Origin: Adiantum capillus-veneris
Taxonomy: Eukaryota; Streptophyta; Polypodiopsida; Polypodiales; Pteridaceae
Direction of reading: 5' to 3'
Assembly (NCBI GenBank): GCA_014529385.2
Contig: CM043947.1
Coordinates: forward strand, 116,538,087 to 116,602,086
DNA: 64,000 nt
A program made the translations under genes and the position numbers. Position 1 is the stretch's first letter. Each line of letters starts with the position of its first letter. Shown piece after piece: positions 45,294 to 56,940 of this stretch. The notes below the pieces were generated by a model. That model did not search any database, was not told where the DNA came from, and was given only the letters and a program-made list of their open reading frames with translations.

Positions 45294-46607
45294 ATGGATG
45301 ATGAGGAGTTTCTTTCTTCTTTGTCACCGCAGCAGAGACAGTGGTACGTGGAGCGTCATCGCTCTGGCGCATCATCGCACGTTCCTACACCATCCGTATC
45401 TCCCTCTCTTTCGGAGCATTCGGCGCGCTCCGAAGCTTCGGCGTCGACGAGACGAGCTTCACACTCCTCTAGACACCGGCGCTCTAGTGGTGGCGGTGGC
45501 GGTTGTTGTGGGGATTCCGCCACCGATGCCTCCACACCGCCTCGTGTTCGACGAGGCTCTTTACCCTCCCCTTCTTTGCCCGCCCCCACACCAGCCACAG
45601 CATCGCCATCTACGCCAGGTTTTGCACGGCTGACTGTTCCTAGAAGCTACACACCTCTACCTACTCCGCCAGGAGCCACCCCACTCGACACTCCTCGCTT
45701 CGGGGCCCAGACGCCGGTGGACACACCTGACGTCCGTACCCCCATCGACACGCCGCTAGAGACCCCTGCCGGGACACCCAGGTTCACGCGTCACCGGCCA
45801 GAGGGCTTGCCTTACTCCGTCGACATCAGCGGCGGCATCATCGTGGATGATGACGGCAAGAAGGTGATCTCGCGCATGCGTGGTCTTTGCTCTCAGCTGT
45901 TTAGACACTACATACTAAACAAATGGAGTGAAGTACCAAGTGATTTAAAAAACAGAGTCATCAGCATACTTCATGATGAGTTTCCCGTTCCAACACGGGA
46001 TCATCGCTTCAATGAAGACCTGATGAAGATTCGAATGCGCGAATATTGCAAACACAAGCGTTCCAAAGTGCAAAAAGCAATCAAGAATGGGTGGAACAGG
46101 CCAGATTGGCTGGCCAAAGAAGATTGGAAGAATGCGAAGAAAGCAGCGCGTGAGAATCCCAACAAGTGGAAGCAACAAAAGGATGCAGCCAGAGCGCGAG
46201 TAGAGGCAGGGAGCTCGCACCACTTGGGGAGCGGTGGATGGGCATCATTTGAGGCCGATTTTGTAAGTCTTTTCACATTGCTCTTTATGCATGTTCGATA
46301 GTTTAGGGTTTATGAGTTTTTTAGTTCTAACATAATGAAATCTTTGTATGTTTTGACAGTGGTCGATGACAGGACGTGATCCCACACCGTACGAGCGCGA
46401 GTACGCAGGCAGGAAGGGCTTAAACGCCCTGATGGACATTCTCAGTTCTCGCGGCGGCATGGTTAGTATTAGGGTTTACTCTTTTTTATTTTTTGTATTG
46501 TTTTATAAATGTCGTTATATGTTTATACTTACTGAAAGCTGTCTTATTGTCTTTTTTTGCAGAATCCGACAGATACGCCGCTTGGACGCGATGAGACGTC
46601 TGACTAG
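45294..46607 (+). CDS. CACTA accessory transposase protein (Ptta/En/Spm Transposase_24 type)
   Basis: A three-exon gene: 45294-46262, 46360-46461 and 46563-46607, each junction GT-AG and in phase, giving about 371 residues. The first 160 residues are Ser/Pro/Thr-rich with PRFGAQTPVDTP-like repeats. A conserved region from about residue 185 reads RMRGLCSQLFRHYILNKWSE and DEFPVPTRDHRFNEDLM, then a basic helix (RMREYCKHKRSKVQKAIKNG) and WLAKEDWKNAKKAARENPNK, the hallmark of plant Transposase_24 proteins. I start at ATG 45294, which directly follows a splice-like TGCAG. It should bind element ends, like TNPA. It appears intact. Confidence 0.85.
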
Positions 46608-46969
46608 ACGACGTCAGTTTAGCCGTAGCTAGATAGCATTAGTTTAGGGTTTCTCATAGCTTATGTATCATGAGACGGATTTTATACGTCTTTTTGAACC
46701 ATGTATATTATTACATTTGTCACCGCAGTTCCTTTTGCCAATCAATTCTTTATGCCTATGATGTTGTACAATTGTCATTATTACATTTGCCAATCAATTC
46801 ATTTTGCCTATGATGTGTACAATTGTCAATTTTGCAAACAATGCGTCTTGTGGGTGACTATTTTGGGTCTATTATCTACCTTTGCACTTTTTTTAAAAAG
46901 TGAATCAAGTACAATATGGTTGATGGGTGGCAGGGCATTCAATGCCCTGCCACCAAAAAAATATTCTCT

Positions 46970-47150
46970 CAGGCGTCGCTATGAGCGTCGCTATTTATGG
47001 CTCTGTAGCGTCGCTATAGTCTTCTGTGTAAACATCGCTTTAGGCGTCGCTATATGCATCGCTATATAGCGACGCTCATAGCGACGCATATAGCGACGCT
47101 CTCGTAGCGACGCTCGTAGCGACAGTTTTAGCGACGCCGAGGGTTATAAA
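46970..47150. repeat. Right subterminal repeats of CACTA
   Basis: At least ten GCGTCGCTA/TAGCGACGC copies in both orientations, matching those on the left. Confidence 0.9.
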
Positions 47151-47207
47151 AACCCAATGTATTTCCGTCGCTGACAGCGTCACAAGAGCACACAACCTCT
47201 TGTAGTG

Positions 47208-49286
47208 TATGTTGTGTCAAAAACATCACATTATAAAAGAAAAATTTATGAAATTAAACAACATTAGCTTATGCCTGTCGTCATCCAGATACTACCTATT
47301 CTAGTGTCCCATACCACTAGAATAAGCAGTATATGTCATACCTTGATGAATCAGGATATCATTGGTCACACTCATCATCAGTCTCATAATGTCAAGTCTC
47401 ATCACATAAACACTGCCGTGATAAAGTAATCAGCAGATACCAAATCCCAATCCAATTCCAATTCCACAATATAAGTCCAAATCCAAATCACTTTCATTAT
47501 GTACTCGGGGAACAATATCATACCAGTTACAGTGGTGGCTAACCACTATAGCATGATTTTGTGATTGGTGTTGCCTAAATTGGCGAATCTACACCAATAA
47601 GACGTGCTGCCTAAATTGACGAATCTGCACTAATGTGGCCTATATCGACGGATCTGCATTTACCATTGTGAATAGATATGTAATTTGTTAGTGTGCTGCC
47701 TAAATCGGTGGATCTGCCCAGATAATTGGTGTTGCCTAAATCGGCGAATCTACACCAAGATGAGCATGTACACACTGCCTAAATCGGTGGATCTGTGTGT
47801 TGGTGACCAATGGACTACGCTAGACATAAAAATATAACAATTTTCACAGGTGTAAGACCAATTTGGAGCATGTTGGAGTAGGAGAATACGTACGAACTTT
47901 TGTTTACTATCCTAGAGCAGCTTAGCTCACATGAGTAGTTGCATAGCTTATTGACAAATCATGGCAATAAAATTCTTTCCAATACAATGAGAAGCTATGT
48001 CCTTAGTAGTGTTGTTTGAGTATGAAGCGTAGAACACAATGGAGAGAAACGAAATAAGAAAAGAGGAATGACGTATTTGATGGATACAAGTAGGGGGAGG
48101 GGGGGGGGTTGCCATTATCACTCCTGCACAAAAGTATAGTTAACAAGTGCAAAATGTGGTAATATTTTGTGCTGAAAATATGGTATGTAATAAAATAGAA
48201 TTGCAGTCTGTTTAAGATAATGCAATGTATGTCAAAAGAAGAGCAGTTCTAACTGTCCGCGCTAAGGATACCATTGTATAAAAGGCTACACGTTGAACTC
48301 GATTGCACATGGAAGATGTTTATGGCTGGAGGTTTCGTTGACATAAAACGAGTACTCACAGCTTTATCTGCAATAGTAATCCTCAAAGGCAAAGGAGTAA
48401 AAAATGATGTCTGATCAATTGTAAAAGTAAATAAAGAACACACTTATTGTATGAACATTTTAAAAGTTTGAAATAAGAATTATTTACAAAGTAGGGATGG
48501 GTGTCATGATTAGAGATTAGTGTGGTGTGATAACAATACGAAGGTCAAATAGTAGTTCCAATTAAGGAACGAGTCATGGAGCTTTTGTTTAAACTATTTT
48601 ACAAAATTTGAAAAATAAAAATAAAAAATCATTCCAACTATATGAACTTATATTCATCATGGGGTACCTTAATCAGCTACAAAGGAGTATTAGAATTCAT
48701 ACAGAAGCAAATCAAGGAAACTATATCATGTAATAAAGATGATTATAATTTAATCTTGTGAAGATCTCATTAGGTGTAGGTACCATGTGCCCTGAGATGT
48801 TGTGTGGGTAGTATCTCAAAAATAATTAAATTTTGGTTCGTATGCATGTTACCGTGCCAACTGATAAGACAATTTGTGATGACACTTTTAATGATAATTG
48901 CGACTATTAAGCCTTGAGAGCACCCTTACCCAAAGATAAGCCATAGATAAGCAATCCCAGATGATTTAACAGCCTTGACACTTACAAAACTTCTGTCATA
49001 CAAAAAATTCCTATACAAAATGGCACCCATTTGGCTTATACTTCTTCCGCATAAGGTAAACTCATAGACTCAACACATGCACAGCAAGGCTGGTACCCTT
49101 TACTTCCACCACACATGCACCATAACCACTTGAGTACATGTCACAGAGTACATGAGCATGATATCGAGAGAGGAGAAATAAAAATAAAAGATAAATATGT
49201 ACTCAAACAACAAGCATACGGAGGTTAGGAATTAGAACTGAGCCGATGTACTTAAATTAGAGCATGCAATATAAGGATGGATTCCA
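47208..49286. other. Element D interior, non-coding
   Basis: AT-rich with stops in every frame. A six-copy interspersed repeat at 47569-47800 and a G-run near 48095 are the only structures noted. Confidence 0.5.
47569..47800 (+). repeat. Interspersed TGCCTAAATCGGCGAATCT repeats
   Basis: Six degenerate copies of GCCTAAAT(T/C)GGCGAATCT at about 47572, 47607, 47638, 47697, 47732 and 47775, with irregular spacing of 31-59 bp. Confidence 0.8.
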
Positions 49287-50243
49287 CTAAATAATTATGC
49301 TACTTGGTGTTACTTCTGAAAAGTATGCGATGGAGAATAAACAGGAGAGAGCCCGACTCCCCCTCCTTTTGCTATTCATGCGGCAACCTCCAATAGTCAA
49401 CACCACAGCCCAAGCAACCATCTTAAAGTGGAGGCCCCTCGATTTCCTTACTTGCTTTGACGCAGTCGTCCTCGTAACAATCAAAGCCTCTCTGTCTTTG
49501 AAAAGGAAGAGAGCCTGCCGTATAAAGACCTTTTCAAACATCATACACAGATATAATGAAAACATCGTAATGGTGGAGATCAGCATCTGGTAGCTCAGCG
49601 AGAAAACGGTTTGCTTTAACAGTTCATAACCTTCCTGCTTTGCAAAGCTAAGCTCATGAATATCAATCCTCGGAAGTTTCTCAATCACATCTATTAACCC
49701 AGTCCCTAAAGAGATAGAGACTTGTTGAGTGCTTGTACTTGGCCCGTGGAATGTACTTGCAATTGCTTTGGGCGATTGGTACGGGATAGGGCCATGAATA
49801 GGGCCAACCCCTGCTTCATGGGTATGTTGTAGCGGCAGAAAGTTGTATCGCACAGCGAAGGCTGTGAAAGCCGGTTGGGGTAGATCGTGAGTCGATGGTG
49901 CGACCACAGGTGGTCTAGAATTAGGGGGTGAACGACCATGTATACGATGTCCTTTAGCAAGACCTTCATAAGGATAGCGTCCAAGCACAGCCCGGCCTGA
50001 TGTGTGGATTCCAAGTAGGATACTGGCGGGGCACGTAGGTGAGACTCTGAGAGCAACCGGTTGCAAGCTGAGCTGCATGTCGAGTGTACGCATGACTGGT
50101 TGCTGGGTGGTTGATACCATGCAGGCAACTGAGAGAGAGAGAGGGAGAGTGCTCCCCGTGTGCCAAGTCCTTCTTGGTCGCCTTCTCTGCTTGTGCTCCC
50201 TCCTATCGAGCGGCCATGCTTCTGACTCCCCTTCTACAAGCAT
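49287..50243 (-). CDS. ORF of 318 codons in element D, unknown
   Basis: Starts at ATG 50243 on D's coding strand and is fully open. The N-terminal half is Arg/Pro/His-rich and low in complexity. The C-terminal half is more protein-like: IDVIEKLPRIDIHELSFAKQ, a hydrophobic segment MLISTITMFSLYLCMM that could span a membrane, and a second weaker one, MVAWAVVLTIGGC. I recognise no family and see no gag or pol motif. An accessory protein of D or a chance long frame are both possible. An overlapping frame of 171 codons (50234-50749) lies just upstream. Confidence 0.4.
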   Translation of the reverse strand: MLVEGESEAWPLDRREHKQRRRPRRTWHTGSTLPLSLSVACMVSTTQQPVMRTLDMQLSLQPVALRVSPTCPASILLGIHTSGRAVLGRYPYEGLAKGHRIHGRSPPNSRPPVVAPSTHDLPQPAFTAFAVRYNFLPLQHTHEAGVGPIHGPIPYQSPKAIASTFHGPSTSTQQVSISLGTGLIDVIEKLPRIDIHELSFAKQEGYELLKQTVFSLSYQMLISTITMFSLYLCMMFEKVFIRQALFLFKDREALIVTRTTASKQVRKSRGLHFKMVAWAVVLTIGGCRMNSKRRGSRALSCLFSIAYFSEVTPSSIII

Positions 50244-50749
50244 TCACAGCCATACATCGAGTGCTGGATTATGACACGGCCTGAAGGGCAACACCTAAAA
50301 TTCTTGCAATAACCGCTTGTGAAGCGTCTACGTTGACACATACAAGAAGATCGGAAACTCGATGCGGCTGGTGTAGTTGGGGGACGCCATGCAAACCACG
50401 AATAAAAAGTGGGCAAGATTGAAGGTTGACTCTGTGTGAAGATTAGAGAGAGTGTGCTGGGCAGCGGGCTACTGTCAGAATGCCGGGCCAGTCTGCAAGT
50501 CGGACTGTAGGTTGTGCGAGTAACACTAATAGGATGCAAAAGTAAGGGTGACGGTTTGTTGTAGGTTGGGAGAGAGGGAGAGTACATTGCGACTGGAGTT
50601 AGTGGAGGAGTGAGTTTGAATAAAAGAGAGGCTGAGAAATAAAGAGCTAAAGTGAGCTTGAAGCGTATATATCTGCAGTCGAAGTTAGACAAGCTCAAGC
50701 GCTGGACCGAAAAGGAGTGGTTGAGAATTGTCATCCCACACCAGCGCAT

Positions 50750-51925
50750 GTGTGTGTGTGTGTCCGCGCGCGGCGCAACTATGAGAGAAAAAGAGAATCA
50801 AGCTACAATCGGAACTGGCCGATGAAGGCTCCAGTGCATGTGTGGAGGGAGAGGGAGAACTACATAAAGTGTCACCATCTCTGCATGAGGGTGGTAGCCA
50901 TTTGTGTGGTTAATGTAGTACAACTGCATGGCGGTTGTGAGACATTGGTTGGGGTTGGTGGGGAAGGGGCCACGCGAAGGGTAGGTGCACGATTTGATAG
51001 TGATGGCCATGCTCTAAAGACCCACCTTTTGATGAGGCTGCATGGCCGCTGGCCAAATAGGATCCCTGAGAATGAGAGAAAGAGCGTGCGAACTTCGATT
51101 GGCTGAGAGATCGAGAGTGTGAGAAACACTGGTTGACTGAGAGCAGGCAGAGAAAGATAGCGGTTGGCTGAGAGTGATACCTGCGGCTGCATGGGGACGC
51201 CTGTTTGTGTCTTGCAACCCCTGTTTGTGTCTTGGTGGCTGTAGATGTCGTTGAGGCATGTAGATCTTGTGGTATGCAAGCTAGCTGGCATGGTAGTTCA
51301 AAAGCGCCACACAATCAATGTTGTGGGAGTCAGTGGATCTGCAATGGCATCGTTGTTGTCATTCTAAGTTGCTACCACCAATGACTGAGTTTCCAGGCTT
51401 GGCAAAGGCTGCCCAATTCCAGTACATCATCCCCTTCTTTTACATGCTAATTTCACCAATTTTTTTAGTGAACGATGTTATGCCTTCTCTAACTCCTGAG
51501 ATGGTTCCTAGAGCACTAAAATTCATTCACAGCAGCTCTTCTTCTCTGTTCCCGTCTTATACTCCTTCAAACTGGGTCAATTTTTTAACAAATCTCTAGG
51601 GATTATTCGTACAACATTGGAAATTATATGATTCTTACACATATATGCTCCTATCTAAGTACCATATCTTCTACTCTAACAATAGCCTATGTCTACTAAT
51701 CAAATAGTACACATAGGCTCTATTCAACCTCTATACAAGAACTACTCGATACTTGCATGAAGGCTTTCAATAACAGAAAAAAAAAGACCTCTTCATATCC
51801 CAGAGCAGAGAAGAATCGTGAAATGTAATTAGAGATAATCATAAAAGAGAAAACATATCTTCATGTTAATTGTGCATAGAGATCCTTGTTGTCATGATTC
51901 GTGTACACCAGGAGAGATAATCTAT
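50750..51925. other. Element D 5' interior, no clear gene
   Basis: Several minus-strand frames of 80-140 codons overlap at 50798-51314, but they compete with each other and share no known motif. The strand orientation would place them as a leader or gag region. Nothing can be named. Confidence 0.4.
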
Positions 51926-51937
51926 GCTCTGATACCA
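51926..51937 (-). promoter_or_regulatory. Element D primer-binding site
   Basis: The minus strand reads TGGTATCAGAGC one base inside the LTR, matching initiator tRNA-Met. Confidence 0.9.
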
Positions 51938-51938
51938 C

Positions 51939-52425
51939 TGCTACAGCCGGAAGCCTGGCTGCCCTGCAAAGTACTAAAAAATAGCGCATAGCAAGACATA
52001 AATGACTAAATATACGTACCTTCCGGCTCGCACAAATCCATAATCGAGCACAACACACATAGAGAGAGACAGAGAGCGGGAGAGAGCAAGAGAGCGCATG
52101 CAGGCACACCTCCTAGAGCGGAGTGCTACATCGGCGCGGTGAGAAAGAAGGGAGGAGAGATGAGAAGAGAAACGAAGACACTGGGTGCAATCTCCCCCCG
52201 TGCAAGAGTGACCATTTCCCTCTTGCATGTATTTAATTTATAGATTCTTGAATGGTCAAAGTGAGTACAAACAGGCCGGCCGGACATAATTGGCCAAATC
52301 TCACAAAGAGCACTTGAATAATCAAATATACATAAAATGTAACATCCTTCTGCATAATCCATTATCTGCTGATGCTCTTGCCACCTAGCAGCTGCAATAG
52401 ATAATAAAATCTCAGTTCTATAACA
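51939..52425 (-). repeat. 5' LTR of element D
   Basis: 487 bp, the same length as 42289-42775 and about 92-93% identical by eye. Confidence 0.88.
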
Positions 52426-52717
52426 ATTTTAATTAAGAAATCCAACTTAACCAAATTGAGCCTTACATTCCCTTGTGAGAGTCTGGTAATGTTTAAATCC
52501 TTTCTCATCTTCAACCTCTCTTTCTCTCTAACTCTTAACTATATAAAAGTATGTACATATATGTATAAACTACACATATTGATACTCATGAGTAGCATAG
52601 CTCCTGAATTCAATAGGAGGGTTTCTTACACCCACGTTTTACATCCTTTGAATGAGAGTCATTGTGTCGGTAGATATGCTCCTGGTGTTGATATGAGTGT
52701 TGTCTATACCTGTGCTG
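52426..52717. other. Unassigned spacer between D and C2
   Basis: AT-rich, with no gene or repeat seen. Confidence 0.5.
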
Positions 52718-52965
52718 CAAGCGACACTGGTAGGCCTTCAAGGTGGTGGAGATGAGCGAAGTCGAATATGGGGGGTGAGATGATATAGTGGAGCAGTGAA
52801 CTGTGTAGAGCTAATAAGCGGTGTGTTGCAGAGCATTGGGCAAGGAGTTGAGCCAATATGGGGTCTTGATCAATTATGGTACATTAGCACCATGCATAGG
52901 ATTCAATTGAAATATATTTTCTCTTTTCACTTCCCCCTCGTTTCCCCCTCCCTCTCCCTGTACTG

Positions 52966-52968
<3 letters not shown>

Positions 52969-53014
<46 letters not shown>
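52969..53014 (+). repeat. (GA)n microsatellite upstream of C2 plus-strand gene
   Basis: About 23 GA units at the position matching C1 19259-19300. Confidence 0.9.
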
Positions 53015-53015
<1 letters not shown>

Positions 53016-53334
53016 ATTAGGAAATTTTGGAGGTCATTTGGAGGGCCTTATTGAAGAGAGAGAAAAGACGGCGCAACCCATGAGCAGCAACCTTACGTAA
53101 TGTAGAAATGCATGGAAAATAACACAAAAATAAAAGAAAACATTTTAAAATATTGAGATTTGTCCCATTTTTGTAAGGTAACTTCCTCGTCTCACAAAGT
53201 AGAACCCACTACCAATAGCCGTCAAGTTACTAAAACCTGACTATTGATTGATAGCTAACTCTCTCCCCTTATTAAAAGATATCCACTACCTTTATGAAAG
53301 GCTTTCAAAACTAACTTCTCCCTCCATTATACCT

Positions 53335-54476
53335 ATGGCTTCGTCTTCTACCCGCCGAAGAAGTTCTATAGGTTGCTCTACACTGTCCCCAACTAACCTC
53401 ACCATTAGTGTGCCAAGAAGACCATGTAATAGCATAAGCACTATCTCAATCTCGAACTCTCTCACTGCAGATAATAGGTGGCAAGAGCAGAGGATAAGCA
53501 AAGGTTCTTGGGTTCTTATGCAGCCAAGGAGAAAAAGCTCAAAAGCAACAAATATGTTTTGTTCTGCATGAAAAGCAAGAGTTCTGGATTTCAAAGTCAA
53601 GGTTGGTAAGAAGACTGTGAAAGAAGTCTTTGTTCAACATGTTTTCACTCACTCTGATGTGATTGCTAATGGCGGCGATGTCTCCACGGTGCAACTGTGA
53701 GTTAATTATTTAGCACTCCTCTATAAATGTTATCTTACATTTCAAATGTGAATCTATTTTTTTCTTCTCTTATTATAGATATTTAATTAGGTTATACATA
53801 TGTTTGTATTTAATTCTATTCTCCTTCATTCACAGATGTTTATCCTTCCTCATAAGAGGAATGGGAGCCACTCGAGTGCATTATAGGTCTCATCTCTGTG
53901 ACCCATGCTCATATTGGGGTCTTGCAATATGCGGGCAGAACTAGCAAAAGCATTGCAGACGAGTTTATTTTCTTCTATGACCATTTCTACCAACTCAATC
54001 AAAGAAATCAGAGAGGCGTGTTGGTGAAGGTTTCACTACCAACCAACTGGAACTATGTGGACTGGCCCGTTCCCAACACAACAAGGAGTGAGGCATTGAG
54101 GAGCAAGCTCTATAGGGATGTTCAGAGGTCTCTCGGAAACTCTGTACCCACTAAATTGGTGAAACTTGCAAATTTCTGTCCTGTTGGTCTCTTTGTTGAG
54201 TTATTTCATACCTGCAAAGTACATGTTGCTAAAACTATGCTGCTCTACAAATCATTTGATTCCCTCATGGGTGATAAGATTCTTGATCGAGGGTGGTATG
54301 TGAAAGAAACAGATGGCATTTGTTGCAAGATTGCTCTTGACACTTTCATTGTCAAGTATGTGCTTGTGACACAGACATTAATATTCTCCTTTTGGTACAA
54401 GCATTCTCACATTGTTGAAGGTTTCTATGTGCCTATGGATCAAAAGAGATGTAGACAGTATCAATTTAAGGTATAA
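53335..54476 (+). pseudogene. C2 plus-strand gene, unknown conserved protein
   Basis: ATG at 53335 with the same Ser-rich start as C1. Exon 1 shares KKTVKEVFVQHVFTHSDV and a GTGAGT donor near 53696. The main exon begins after CACAG near 53836 and is open from 53898: THAHIGVLQYAGRTSKSIAD, FIFFYDHFYQLNQRNQRG, CKVHVAKTMLLYKSFDSL. A TAA replaces a Tyr codon near 53853. The normal end is lost to the 460-bp deletion, so it terminates at 54476 in shifted sequence. In the long exon this copy is intact where C1 is frameshifted. Function unknown. Confidence 0.6.
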
Positions 54477-55729
54477 ACAATGAATTACTAAGTACAAATT
54501 CTGATGTGCTCAATGGGCTTGCACGTATGGAACCAAAATATCCTCTAGGTAAAAATCCTGAAGATGCCCTTCAAATGAAGGTGGGAAAAAAGTAGTGCCA
54601 GGTGGCCGATTAAGTAAACCCTTATGTGGTGTGTCATCAATCAACAAAGTATTGACAGCATCATAAGGCACATTGATCTATTAAAAGGGCTTGTAGAAAG
54701 TGATACATTAGCTTTAGTTGGGTGGAAATGTCCCGCAATGGTATTACAATTTCTTTGACTATACACAAAATAAAAATCCAATCTCTGATATTCAACCAAA
54801 TTGCAAACTATGGTAACAAGGGGATTCAAGTTCTAGGCCTGCATTGAAGACCAGATAGCAACACTAAACCGTGGAATCAAAAAATTCAAAAATTCCTTTA
54901 TGCCTGGTCGAATTACTCATTTAAATTTTCCAAGCAAAAACTATGTAAATTAGAGAACTCTGTATGTACATTGTACGACTGTCGTAGCAGCAACAATCCA
55001 TTGAGATCCAAGATAATTAGTCTCTGCAATCATTGTGTGCATACATATAAGTAGTTAGAAACAAAAAAGAGTAGATTATTTAAGTACAATGGATATTACC
55101 AGAGCAACCACATCTACTTGAATCAAGAGTCCTTACTGGTCATTTCTAATGTTGACATTCTGTTATTGAGTGTCGATGTTGCCTTTTGTATTGCCAAGGA
55201 CATCCACCGCTTGTGGTTGTTCAATACAACACTCTTGTGTTTCCATGGCTGAATGGTTGACCTATTCTATTGTCTGTTCTTGGCTTTGATTTGCAATGTT
55301 GGCCTCCTCCTCTACATGGTCAAGACACTCTATATCTTCTCTCGGCTCTGAAGAGCTCTTCACATCAGCAATTACAGGAGCTTGGATTCCCTCATATTGA
55401 TCATGTGCCGCATCCTCTATCACAATAATAGGCACTCCCTTATCCTCCTCTACTTGGCCTAGAACCTTTGTTGCATTCCTCGGCTCTGAGGAGCATTTTA
55501 CATTTGCATTTTCAAGGGCTTTGTCTACTTCACATTGATCAACCCCAACTTTCGTTTCAGCCGCTCCAACTACAAAGCATACCAGTGTCTATTCCTCTTA
55601 TATGGACTCAATTTTAGGGATTTGGTTTCCAGTGGTGGAAACTAGCATGACTTACTCATCACCGGTCATTATTAAAGCTATTATATGGTTGTCGACAAAA
55701 CTGTCTTCTGCATCTAAAACTTTTGCAGT

Positions 55730-56730
55730 TGAAAGAGATAGTAGATGTTGAATCATTGAAGCGTGGTACCTTTGTAAATATTTCAAGGTATAATTTTCCA
55801 CAGCATTCTGCAAAATCAGGTTAACTTGTGGTCAATACTTTAATTAATAATAGCACCGAGTTGGTCCAATCCATAGCACAGAAATACCTTTTGACATAAA
55901 TGGATTCAAAGCAAAAAAAACTATGTAGTATGTACTTTGCATGGAGAAGACATCTCCAATCATACGAATTTAGATTTGTCTGATTAGGCACTTTCACGGC
56001 TTTAAAGGTTGCCTTGTAGAGTTCATGATTTCCACAAAGCCTTCCATAGACATGAACTAATCTTTTTACACATCTATGAATAGTGAAAGTTATTTGTTAT
56101 TAACAATATTGAGGTCATCAACCATAGCCCAAATAAACACTCAAGGTTTTATCAACACTCACACTCGTATCTGTGAATGTGTTCCTTGTGTGGAGTTGAT
56201 AGTCCATACCACTTGTTTGTCCAGTTCAATGCATACAAGGCTCCAATGATTATTTGATTCGTATGGAAACACTAGAGTTGTGACCTGAAGCACTGGACAG
56301 TGGACAAACCATCTCTCCAATGTGCCATGAGGGGTGGTTTTTATTCGGAGTGGCACAGACAACTGTGGATCTAGAACATATATATCAGTATGGGTTTGTT
56401 GAGGGAGCTGGGTCTTTATTAAGCTACGATGAGAAACAAGTATTTAAGTAGAGACCAAATACAAAAATAAAAGGATCTTAAAGGTAGAGAAGAGCACTTA
56501 CTCTAGGCATAAATAAACAATAGAGTCTGTAATTTGTCCATTGGGATCTTTCAAAATCCCAATATCAACAGAATCCAGACCTAATTGCCTAGTACCATCA
56601 GCAAGAGGAATAGTTGCTAACAGTCCTTCTTCCATGGAATGTAAAATATCATTGTTTCTTTCATTTAATTATGTGGTAACTTGCCCATAATTTCTTCTAT
56701 GGGCCTCTTCATTAGCAGCAGCAGTTTGTA
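55730..56730 (-). pseudogene. C2 minus-strand gene, Ulp1-like protease exons
   Basis: Same exon series as in C1 and in places better preserved. The His exon reads NNHWSLVCIELDKQ near 56250, with His-Trp intact. The next exon reads NQTNLNSYDWRC near 55960, keeping Gln, Asp and Cys, and ELYKATF where C1 has a stop. The acid residue after the His exon (WTINS) is Asn, not Asp. The last exon near 55800-55650 ends at a GTAAGT donor-like site. Ulp1 domains also ride on Mutator-like and CACTA elements in plants, so presence on a repeat is not unusual by itself. Confidence 0.6.
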
Positions 56731-56940
56731 TCCTCTTTATTTCTCCGCTTCCAGGTAACGTCTTTCTTCTTTCTCAGCTCTAGCTCTGGTGTTCACATCA
56801 TGAGTAACCTCATGAATCTTAACCCCATGATCCCGTCCTCTTTATTTCTCCGCTTCCAGGTAACGTCTTTCTTCTTTCTCAGCTCTAGCTCTGGTGTTCA
56901 CATCATGAGTAACCTCATGAATCTTAACCCCATGATCCCG
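56731..56940. repeat. 105-bp tandem duplication in C2
   Basis: TCCTCTTTATTTCTCCGCTT to ATGATCCCG occurs at 56731-56835 and 56836-56940. C1 has one copy. It covers the junction between the H3-like frame and the protease exons. Confidence 0.9.

Larger units (their letters stand above)
42860..47207 (+). mobile_element. CACTA (En/Spm-type) DNA transposon
   Basis: The ends are CACTACAAGAGG and CCTCTTGTAGTG, a perfect 12-bp terminal inverted repeat. The 3-bp target duplication TAT is at 42857-42859 and 47208-47210. Both subterminal regions carry many copies of a GCGTCGCTATGAGCGTCGC-type motif in both orientations. It is 4348 bp long and contains the C-terminal half of a TNP2-type transposase and an intact second gene. 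The N-terminal catalytic half of TNP2 is absent, so it probably needs a helper. Confidence 0.97.
42289..52425 (-). mobile_element. LTR retrotransposon D, no recognisable pol, split by CACTA
   Basis: Two same-orientation 487-bp LTRs (42289-42775, 51939-52425) differ at roughly 36 sites by eye, so this is an old insertion. An initiator tRNA-Met primer site (complement of GCTCTGATACCA) lies just inside the right LTR, so the element reads on the minus strand. The flanks GTTTT and ATTTT are a likely diverged 5-bp duplication. Apart from the CACTA insertion the interior is about 4.8 kb, and I find no gag, protease, RT or integrase motif, so it resembles a large non-autonomous derivative. Confidence 0.82.

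Noticed and set aside
45356-45598. Minus-strand 80-codon frame within the CACTA accessory gene
   Set aside because: It lies opposite a GC-rich Ser/Pro coding stretch of an intact spliced gene, so it is a shadow.
47569-47800. CRISPR-like array (regularly repeated 20-mers with spacers)
   Set aside because: The repeats are degenerate, spacing varies from 31 to 59 bp, there are no cas genes and the context is eukaryotic.
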